A stretch of 64,000 nucleotides of DNA from CBDFNN01 sp965250215. Lineage in GTDB: Bacteria > Bacteroidota > Rhodothermia > Rhodothermales > DATKEJ01. This document shows positions 8,749 through 14,847 of the stretch, one piece after another (the first letter of the stretch is position 1; each line of letters opens with the position of its first letter). The stretch lies in assembly GCA_965250215.1 (NCBI GenBank), contig CBDFNN010000004.1:310001-374000 (forward strand), given 5' to 3'. The notes beneath the pieces are model-generated. The model was not told the DNA's origin. It did no database searches and saw only the letters and a program-made list of their open reading frames with translations. The position numbers were made by a program, and so were the translations under genes.

Positions 8749-9537
8749 ATGAAAACTTATGTAATCGTCTTGACTCTTCTCCTTGGGCTGGCTGGCAGCG
8801 GTATTGCCCAAGATGTCTGCACCAATTTTGGTCCACAAACACCGAGGGACATTTCCGACACAGCGGGCACAAACGACAACTTGTTTACCTTGGCACCAGA
8901 TTTTAAGCAAATGAATCTCTGCAACATTCACACGCACACCAATGCCGAACATAAGGGCCCTGGTTTTTCTGTCTATGCCGGTGATGGTGAGAATGGAGGA
9001 TATCAATGCAACGATACAAGCGAACTGACAGCAGAAGAACTCAGGGATCCAATGGAAGGAGAGGGAGCTTTCGAAGGGGTTAAGCCAGGTGACACAATCG
9101 AGGTTCATTGGGTTCACACATCCTGCCACGTAAGCCCCGGAGAAGGATTGGAAGCCTGTAGTAGCAACAGCTGCGCCAATCCACAGCTTCGCGTTGAGGC
9201 GCAGACCTTCTTGGTCGTCAATGACTCGAATGCCTTGAACTTTAGAAATTTTGACTATAGTGGGAAGGCCGTTAATGGCTATCATCAAGCGATGAGCATC
9301 CCAAGCGGTACAGGTGATCCGATTGTATTTGGCGGATCAACTACTGGCCCAGATTTTGATGATGTGACGTGCTCACCCCTTCAAGTGACATGGAGTGTCC
9401 GACCGAGCTGCGCAAGAGTCGACATATCATCGCTCAACAAGTGGGCTGAGAACGAAAATGTCTTCAAAGAAACTAAGTCTCACGGCGTCAGGAAGTTGGT
9501 CACTAATCCAGCGCTCCTATCGCCAATTGGTGAGTAG
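8749..9537 (+). CDS. Secreted delta-class carbonic anhydrase
   Basis: About 262 residues from the ATG at 8749, chosen because a good signal peptide starts there (MKTYVIVLTLLLGLAGSGIAQ); the frame also has an ATG at 8686. The mature protein carries hallmarks of delta carbonic anhydrase, the zinc CO2 hydratase class first known from marine diatoms: LCNIHTHTNAEHKGPGF with candidate zinc-binding histidines, YAGDGENGGYQC, GDTIEVHWVHTSC, NPQLRVEAQTF, VTWSVRPSC and HGVRKLVTNPALL. It would act outside the cytoplasm, interconverting CO2 and bicarbonate. It is divergent from the GntR/FCD regulator with a palindrome between them, and is followed by a strong terminator, so it is probably monocistronic. 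Confidence 0.88.
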   Translation: MKTYVIVLTLLLGLAGSGIAQDVCTNFGPQTPRDISDTAGTNDNLFTLAPDFKQMNLCNIHTHTNAEHKGPGFSVYAGDGENGGYQCNDTSELTAEELRDPMEGEGAFEGVKPGDTIEVHWVHTSCHVSPGEGLEACSSNSCANPQLRVEAQTFLVVNDSNALNFRNFDYSGKAVNGYHQAMSIPSGTGDPIVFGGSTTGPDFDDVTCSPLQVTWSVRPSCARVDISSLNKWAENENVFKETKSHGVRKLVTNPALLSPIGE

Positions 9538-9556
9538 AGAAGAAAACTATACTTCT

Positions 9557-9590
9557 GAAAAGGTCGGGTTTATTAGAACTCGACCTTTTC
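9557..9590 (+). terminator. Rho-independent terminator of the carbonic anhydrase gene
   Basis: GAAAAGGTCGGGTT pairs with AACTCGACCTTTTC, a 14-bp stem with one G-T pair and a 6-nt loop, followed by TTTAG. It begins 19 bp after the stop. The sequence resembles the GAAAAGGTC stem of the terminator at 40942. Confidence 0.8.
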
Positions 9591-9727
9591 TTTAGTCAGT
9601 GTTCAGTGGTAATAAGTAGTTGGGCTTTGCCGGTTCGACTATGTATTAATGCTCTCCACGAATACTAATTTAAATGAAAGAGCTCGAAATTGGAGTACAG
9701 ACTTGGATGATCAAGGACGAGCTGAAC

Positions 9728-9799
9728 TCATCCTAAGAATATGAGAGCTACTAGTAGACCGAGGATAAATAGCGGAGCGTTGAATGAATTCTTTTTCAT
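9728..9799 (-). CDS. Candidate 23-residue single-pass membrane microprotein
   Basis: Reading the minus strand from ATG at 9799 gives MKKNSFNAPLFILGLLVALI followed by FLG and a stop at 9728. It has a short positively charged head and then one uninterrupted hydrophobic helix. It lies alone in the otherwise empty gap between two convergent genes. I see no Shine-Dalgarno sequence and cannot test conservation, so this is a plausible but unproven small protein. Confidence 0.35.
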   Translation of the reverse strand: MKKNSFNAPLFILGLLVALIFLG

Positions 9800-9869
9800 T
9801 TTCCCGGTGATTAGGCATTCGTAAAAACGAGTTGATATTTCCGACACGGGGCAGATGAATTAAAAGTCC

Positions 9870-11189
9870 TCAGCTCCCGACTTTCACAGATCTCGTTGTT
9901 AGAATTTCGTTCTTACTAGAGAGGCGATAGAAATAGACGCCGGGGACCAAAGCCTGAGGAGTCCATTGGATTTTGTGTTCTCCGGAAGGCATATCCGTAT
10001 TGAGAACCTTGGCAACACGTCTTCCAAAAATATCGAAGACTTCCAGCTGAACATGTCCGGCCCTTACCAGGTGAAACTCGATATTTGCACGCGACTGAAT
10101 TGGATTTGGATAGACGCGAAGAGAACTCAATATCTTGCCGGGAAGATCGTCCTCCGCAGCCGTATCAAGGGTAGATCGTTTTACGCCAGCTACTATGCTT
10201 AACTCTCCCTCCGTTGTGACCAAAGTAAACCATGTGCCATTGCTGCTTTGGACTCCAAGCGCACCGTTTACACTGGGAATGACCCAGGAGCCGTCGTCGG
10301 CTACGGAGTATGAAAAATTCTCAGAGTCCGATCCACCTTCTGAGGTCTGTACCGTTTGGAAGTCTCCGTTTCCGCTCCCATCGAAACTGAAATCAACGTA
10401 CTCGGAAAATGTATTCTGATTCTCGTGGTTGTATCGAGAGGCAACGAAGTTTCCACTCAGGCTCCCATTTGAGTTTCCGGTACTCTTTCTAATACCGACG
10501 AAGCTTGCGTGACCGCCACCTCCGGTTTTGACGGCAAGCAGTAATTCTTTGTCGGTACTGACCGCGCCGCGAAGTGTATCGTCGCCAGCCACGATCAACA
10601 CCATTCCTGAATCACTTACGGTATAGTTTATCGTATCGCTTGGGCGATCTCCATCAGAGGCCAAGAAAGTGCTATAATCGCCGCCGCCACTGCCATCAAA
10701 TGTAGCTGAGATAAAGGCCGTTCGCTCGTCATCAGCAGCTGATGTCGGGATGTGTCCGTAACTGACGATTAAATATTCTCCCGCGAGATCGGATTCCGAG
10801 AAACCAGTTGAGATTTTCGTTGCGACGTAGAATCCTTTGATATCTGAATCGAGCTCCACCATGGTAAAAGACGCTCCACCGGGTTCAATCATTCCACGAA
10901 TGGTCTCGCCGTCTGTTTGCAATGTGAAGGTGCCGTCGCCTTCGACAGCATAAGTCAAACTTCCAACACCAATGTCTCCGATGGAGTTATAAAACAAGTC
11001 AAAGCCTCCGTCCCCGTTGCCATCGAAATGTAAAATTGCCAGACCGGCACTCGCACCATCGGTCGCGTCGTCTATGTATTGAGTGAGAAGGTAATCTCCA
11101 TGTAAGCTGGAATTTGAAAACTGAGCTAGTACAGAAACTGGAAGGAGAGGAAGGGAGAAGACGGCTAAGGCCGAAAGGGTTTTATACAT
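9870..11189 (-). CDS. Secreted triple-repeat protein with T9SS type-A sorting tail
   Basis: 439 residues with a signal peptide (MYKTLSALAVFSLPLLPVSVLA). The body is three repeats of ~100 residues, starting at LHGDYLL, LAGEYLI and LSGNFVA. Each carries an FDG(N/S)G(D/G)G motif and a beta-rich continuation, so it probably forms a small multi-blade or stacked beta fold; I do not recognise the family. Residues ~355-439 are a type IX secretion type-A tail (YPNPIQSRANIEF, LEVFDIFGRRV, PGVYFYRLSS, TRSVKV). The protein should therefore cross the outer membrane through the T9SS and be released or anchored on the surface. No catalytic residues stand out. Confidence 0.8.
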   Translation of the reverse strand: MYKTLSALAVFSLPLLPVSVLAQFSNSSLHGDYLLTQYIDDATDGASAGLAILHFDGNGDGGFDLFYNSIGDIGVGSLTYAVEGDGTFTLQTDGETIRGMIEPGGASFTMVELDSDIKGFYVATKISTGFSESDLAGEYLIVSYGHIPTSAADDERTAFISATFDGSGGGDYSTFLASDGDRPSDTINYTVSDSGMVLIVAGDDTLRGAVSTDKELLLAVKTGGGGHASFVGIRKSTGNSNGSLSGNFVASRYNHENQNTFSEYVDFSFDGSGNGDFQTVQTSEGGSDSENFSYSVADDGSWVIPSVNGALGVQSSNGTWFTLVTTEGELSIVAGVKRSTLDTAAEDDLPGKILSSLRVYPNPIQSRANIEFHLVRAGHVQLEVFDIFGRRVAKVLNTDMPSGEHKIQWTPQALVPGVYFYRLSSKNEILTTRSVKVGS

Positions 11190-11588
11190 GACATTCTTTT
11201 TGCATGAAAGACTTGCTGGTCTTTGGAGGAGGAGTCTATCGAGATAGTTTGATTATCGAATACGAGTTATCAATTTAGTCGAGGAAAAATTTCGGTGAGT
11301 CATCTGAAGAAGATAAATGCCAGAGACCAATCCATCGACATCGATCACTGATTTCTTGTGTCTCCTCTTCGGCGAATTTCGAATATATCACTCCGGCTAG
11401 CTTAGCTGGCTAAGTATAATGCTAGGCACGGTTTTCACGAGACTCACGTCGCCTGAATGATACATCCTCTCTTCCAGTGATTGCTATTCCAATGCTTTCA
11501 TTATTGGTACTAACGACTTTCGTCTGGTCTCCTACTGCATTAAATTCCTAGCAAATCTACGATCGTACTTTATCTGCTCCTAGCTCCG
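11190..11588. other. Intergenic region between divergent genes
   Basis: About 400 bp separating the divergent T9SS protein and Na/Pi symporter genes, so both promoters should lie here. A TATAAT at 11415-11420 sits in an interleaved CTAG/TTAGC-rich stretch (11397-11425) pointing toward the symporter gene, but no convincing -35 element accompanies it. No coding sequence was seen. Confidence 0.4.
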
Positions 11589-12521
11589 ATGGTCTTTAAA
11601 ATAGTGCTCATACTGGCAGCGGGCATCGCGCTCTTCCTCTACTCCATTCGGAGTCTTTCTGCGATCTTGCAACTCCTTTTCACGGAGAGGGCACAAGATA
11701 TAGTTCAGAAGTACACGAAAAATATTGTACTGTCTATCCTAATCGGGATGCTTGTTACGATGCTTTTGCAGTCATCTTCAGCCGTGATCATCATTTTGAT
11801 CATTCTGATAAATGCTTCAGCTCTAAAATTTCGAAACGCCATTGGCCTGATCATGGGAGCCAATGTTGGAACATCTTTTTCAAGTCAAATTTTCACGCTG
11901 GATATCGGGGCCTATTCCCTCTTCATCGTTTTGCTGGGCTTCCTCATTTGGTTGCTGAACAAGAAGGATAGTTATAGGGACATTGGAATGGTCGTACTCC
12001 ATTTGGGACTACTCTTTGTAGGTCTCTATTTGATGGAAGAATCTGTGGCTCCTTTGCGCGATAGTCCTCTTTTTGAAGAGTGGATTTCACGAGCCGACAA
12101 TAGATTTGAGGGAGCCTTTTTTGGAGCTGTCGTAACCGTGCTAGTTCAATCTTCAAGCGTTACGGTTGGGATGGCCATTGTACTTGGCAAGCAAAGCCTC
12201 ATAACAATTGCGGGAGGAATTGCCCTCATGCTTGGCTCAGAGCTGGGCACTTGTTCGAACGTTCTCTTGGCAACGGTAAAGGGAACACGTCCTGCAATCA
12301 AGGCAGGTGTATTCCATTTTCTGTTCAATTTATCAAGCATAGTCCTCGGTCTCATCTTTTTCGATCCGATAATCGACCTGATAAAATATGTCTCCGCTGG
12401 ATCTGGCATCGATAATCATATTGCCAACGGACATATGATGTTCAACATAGCGAGCGTTTTGCTATTTACTCCTTTTGCTTCTCAGGTTCAGCGACTGCTT
12501 GATCGGATGATTCCGGATTAA
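11589..12521 (+). CDS. Na+/phosphate symporter family membrane protein, lacks PhoU domain
   Basis: 310 residues, almost entirely hydrophobic helices. Both inverted-topology halves of the Na_Pi_cotrans fold are present, each with the signature QSSS motif (LLQSSSAVIIILI near residue 60; LVQSSSVTVGMAIV near residue 188), plus GLIMGANVGTSF and the matching LMLGSELGTCSN in the second half. These motifs bind sodium and the anion in the family. Many bacterial homologues add a cytoplasmic PhoU-like C-terminal domain; this one ends straight after the last helix. It most likely imports phosphate or a related anion with Na+ across the inner membrane. No transporter or regulator partner is adjacent; a repeat array and an IS element follow its stop codon. 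Confidence 0.85.
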   Translation: MVFKIVLILAAGIALFLYSIRSLSAILQLLFTERAQDIVQKYTKNIVLSILIGMLVTMLLQSSSAVIIILIILINASALKFRNAIGLIMGANVGTSFSSQIFTLDIGAYSLFIVLLGFLIWLLNKKDSYRDIGMVVLHLGLLFVGLYLMEESVAPLRDSPLFEEWISRADNRFEGAFFGAVVTVLVQSSSVTVGMAIVLGKQSLITIAGGIALMLGSELGTCSNVLLATVKGTRPAIKAGVFHFLFNLSSIVLGLIFFDPIIDLIKYVSAGSGIDNHIANGHMMFNIASVLLFTPFASQVQRLLDRMIPD

Positions 12522-12531
12522 GAGGTGGGGA

Positions 12532-12603
12532 GTGGGGATTAAGAGGTGAGGAGTGGGGAGTGAGGAGTGGGGAGTGAGGAGTGGGGAGTGAGGAGTGGGG
12601 AGT
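12532..12603. repeat. GGAGTGAGGAGTGG-type short tandem repeat array
   Basis: About 72 bp of degenerate tandem repeat with a 14-bp core made of alternating GAGGAGTG and GGGGAGTG words, starting 10 bp after the symporter stop. An IS3-family element lies directly at its right edge. One of several word-like arrays in the window. Confidence 0.9.
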
Positions 12604-12641
12604 ATCCGATCCTGAAATAGCTTGACACAATATATCGAGCT

Positions 12642-13013
12642 ATGAGCATATTAGATAAACCTCACCCGAGTACGATTAGATATTCGATTGCCTTCAAACG
12701 GAAGGTGGTCTCTGAGATTGAAAATGGTACCTTCAAGTCTCTGAATGACGTCACCCGTTCTTATGGAATGAGTTTGACAACTGTTCGGCGTTGGATCGAG
12801 CGCTTCGGCAAGTATGATTCCACTCACGTAAGACTTAGAGTTGAGATGAAGGACGAAAAGGATAAAATCAGGGAGCAGGAGAAGCGTATTAAAGAACTGG
12901 AATCAGCTCTTGCTAATTCTCACCTTGAGGTGGTAATGCTGAGGGCTAGGATGCAGTATCATGGTCTGAAGCCTCAGAAAGATGTCAAAAAAAAGAGTGG
13001 TTCGAAGTCATGA
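12642..13013 (+). CDS. IS3-family transposase OrfA
   Basis: 123 residues. Residues ~8-60 form a helix-turn-helix of the IS3 OrfA type (YSIAFKRKVVSEIENGTF, then YGMSLTTVRRWIERFG) that recognises the element's ends. Residues ~70-105 are a charged coiled coil (KDEKDKIREQEKRIKELESA), usual for the leucine-zipper segment that mediates OrfA/OrfAB multimerisation. It overlaps OrfB by 4 bp (ATGA at 13010), and OrfB lies in the -1 frame. OrfA alone usually tempers transposition, while the frameshift fusion is the transposase. Confidence 0.9.
   Translation: MSILDKPHPSTIRYSIAFKRKVVSEIENGTFKSLNDVTRSYGMSLTTVRRWIERFGKYDSTHVRLRVEMKDEKDKIREQEKRIKELESALANSHLEVVMLRARMQYHGLKPQKDVKKKSGSKS
12989..12995 (+). other. 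Programmed -1 frameshift slippery site of the IS3 element
   Basis: A-AAA-AAG in the OrfA frame, at the end of an eight-A run (12987-12994). Slipping -1 here continues through 12995 into the OrfB frame with no stop, giving an OrfAB fusion, which is the active transposase in IS3 elements. The downstream ATGA would also allow coupled translation of OrfB alone. Confidence 0.75.
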
Positions 13014-13834
13014 CTTTAGCTTGTTCAACAAGTAGCATTCGTGCAATGAGCGCGTATGCCGGAGTCAGTCGCCAGGGGTATTACGATCATCTACGTCGTA
13101 AGAAAGCTAAGGAGCAAGATGAAGGACGCATATTGGCTCTTGTAGACCACTATCGTTCTCTGCTTGCTCGGTCAGGAGTTCGCAAGGTCTACGACGAGAT
13201 TAAGCATCTCATTCCTGTTGGTAGAGATGCCTTATACGAATTGCTTGGACGCACAGGCCGTTTGATTGAGCCCAGAAGACGTGGAGTGCGGACGACGAAC
13301 TCTTATCACCACTATAGAAAGCACAAGAATCTGATTAAAGGAAAATCACCTGAGAGGCGAGACGAGGTGCTGGTATCTGACATTACCTATTTGCGACTGA
13401 AGTCAGGCGACCACTGCTACGCTTCTCTAATAACAGACCTCTACAGTCGCGCTATAGTCGGTTACCATGTGGCTCCTTCCTTGGCTGCGAAAGGACCTAT
13501 TAGCGCCCTAAAGATGGCTATGGATCAGATGAAGAGAATCAAGGGATGCGTACACCACAGCGATCGAGGTATACAATATTGCTGCGAAGCCTACACAAGA
13601 TTGCTGAAGAAAAACGAGATGAAGATCAGCATGACCGAAGAGAACCACTGCTACGAGAACGCCGTGGCCGAGCGGGTCAATGGCATACTTAAAAACGAGT
13701 TCTACATGGACCTACCCTTTGAATCAGTTCAAGAGGCAACGAGAGCCTTGAGAGAGTCCATTTGGCTTTACAACACGAAAAGAAAACACTATTCACTGGG
13801 GCTGAAAACGCCAGCACAAGTACATCTAAACTAA
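13010..13834 (+). CDS. IS3-family transposase OrfB, DDE integrase domain
   Basis: 274 residues with the N-terminal HTH_21-type region (SRQGYYDHLRRKK) and a retroviral-integrase-like core. The acidic triad is visible: D in EVLVSDITYLRL, D in VHHSDRGIQY and E in CYENAVAERVNGILKNE, followed by the usual YNTKRKHYSLGLKTPAQ. The length fits a full IS3-family OrfB. It is probably made both as the -1 frameshift OrfAB fusion and by coupling at the ATGA overlap. It catalyses excision and insertion of the element. No truncation or frameshift damage seen. Confidence 0.93.
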   Translation: MTLACSTSSIRAMSAYAGVSRQGYYDHLRRKKAKEQDEGRILALVDHYRSLLARSGVRKVYDEIKHLIPVGRDALYELLGRTGRLIEPRRRGVRTTNSYHHYRKHKNLIKGKSPERRDEVLVSDITYLRLKSGDHCYASLITDLYSRAIVGYHVAPSLAAKGPISALKMAMDQMKRIKGCVHHSDRGIQYCCEAYTRLLKKNEMKISMTEENHCYENAVAERVNGILKNEFYMDLPFESVQEATRALRESIWLYNTKRKHYSLGLKTPAQVHLN

Positions 13835-13861
13835 ACCAACAACCTGTCAACTATTTTAGGA

Positions 13862-14344
13862 CGGGACAGAGTGGAGAGAAAAGACCTTCGCCTCGATAAG
13901 AATGCTAAAAACCTCAAAAAATCTGGAGCTTGTCGACTCGGGCTATATAATTCGACGCGTATCTCTATTTCGAGGAGATCCGATAAGTCAAGCTAGGGTC
14001 TAGATACCCTGGAGGACCTTGGGGGTGCTCTGATTGAAAAAGAGTGATCTAAATTGTTAGATGTGTTGAGAAAAAAACGGACGGCGCATTGAAAGACGCA
14101 TTTTAATTTGATTAATGTGTATTTGTCGATTGAATAAATCACAAGTCACACTCATTCTTTTGGGTTCGTCCTGCGCACCGTCCAATTAAATTCTATTACT
14201 TAGACCAGTCATTCAAATAGGGTCAAAGCCTGAAAAAGCTTCAGGCCGAGCCTAATTTCGGGGTAAGAGAATTTCCTACGATGCGTAGGGTCAGGGACTC
14301 CATATCAAGGAGTGCGGAGGGACAAAATCACTAATTAAAAAAAG
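13862..14344. other. Intergenic region downstream of the IS element
   Basis: About 480 bp with no convincing reading frame. A 7-bp hairpin, GCCTGAA/TTCAGGC with a 5-nt loop, lies at 14228-14246 but lacks a T-run. The rest is AT-rich sequence leading into the BlaI-type operators. Confidence 0.5.
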
Positions 14345-14414
14345 AGTGCTAAAAAACTAGCATCTTTGTAACCTTGGATGTATACTTACGTGTAAGTGCT
14401 ATAATAGTAGCACT
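14345..14414. promoter_or_regulatory. Paired BlaI-type operator dyads upstream of the repressor gene
   Basis: Two inverted repeats of the same design lie 50 bp apart: AGTGCTA-N6-TAGCA at 14345-14364, with an imperfect outer arm, and the perfect AGTGCTA-N6-TAGCACT at 14395-14414. The second contains a TATAAT-like box (14400-14405), and an ACTTAC-GT-GTAAGT dyad (14384-14397) overlaps its left edge. They lie 34-103 bp before the BlaI-family gene, where BlaI/MecI repressors normally bind to block their own promoter. Confidence 0.6.
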
Positions 14415-14447
14415 AGCAAAGTCAATAAAATCAGCTAGAGTAAGCAT

Positions 14448-14846
14448 ATGAACAATAACGATAACACCTCAGCCATGGAGCTCGGAAGACGAGAAAGACA
14501 GATTTTGTCTTTTGTCTATAGACAAGGCCAGGCCACAGCCGCTGAAGTGCACGAAGGAATTAGCGATGCTCCTTCCTACTCTGGCGTTCGTGCAATGCTT
14601 CGCATTCTAGAGGAGAAGGGTCATCTTTCTCACTCTCGCGAAGGAGCCAAATACGTATACAAACCGACGGTCCCTCTAGAGGAGGCCGGAAAGTCTGCGA
14701 TGAATTATCTCGTGAACTCCTTTTTTGGAGGGTCCACGCAACAAGCGATCGCAGCTTTGCTTGACGGTGAGGAGGATCACTTTTCTAACTCCGAACTTGA
14801 GAGTCTTACAAAATTAATAGACAAAGCCGCCGAATCTGGAAGATAA
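14448..14846 (+). CDS. BlaI/MecI/CopY-family transcriptional repressor
   Basis: 132 residues of the penicillinase-repressor family. The winged helix occupies residues ~10-80 (LGRRERQILSFVYRQGQATA, YSGVRAMLRILEEKGHL, EGAKYVYKPTV), followed by a dimerisation helix region ending in LTKLIDKAAE. In this family a partner M56 protease inactivates the repressor after sensing a signal. That partner starts 1 bp after the stop codon here. Two dyads upstream are good candidate operators, so autoregulation is likely. No beta-lactamase gene is next to it, and most BlaI pairs in Bacteroidota do not control one, so the regulated trait is probably the downstream repeat protein and unlinked targets. Confidence 0.92.
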   Translation: MNNNDNTSAMELGRRERQILSFVYRQGQATAAEVHEGISDAPSYSGVRAMLRILEEKGHLSHSREGAKYVYKPTVPLEEAGKSAMNYLVNSFFGGSTQQAIAALLDGEEDHFSNSELESLTKLIDKAAESGR

Positions 14847-14847
14847 T

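Larger units (their letters stand above)
12610..13861 (+). mobile_element. IS3-family insertion sequence, apparently intact
   Basis: About 1.25 kb bounded by imperfect terminal inverted repeats: TCCTGAAATAGCTTGACA at 12610-12627 and TGTCAACTATTTTAGGA at 13845-13861, which pair except for one mismatch and one single-base gap. It holds the two overlapping transposase frames typical of the family with a slippery A-AAA-AAG site before the overlap. All DDE residues are visible, so it may be active. A target-site duplication could not be defined because the left flank is a repeat array. Confidence 0.85.

Noticed and set aside
11397..11425. Resemblance to a strong sigma-70 consensus promoter
   Set aside because: TATAAT is present but no -35 hexamer at proper spacing, and the primary sigma factor of this phylum prefers other motifs.
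14228..14246. 7-bp hairpin as a terminator for the IS element
   Set aside because: No T-tract and it lies ~370 bp beyond the element.
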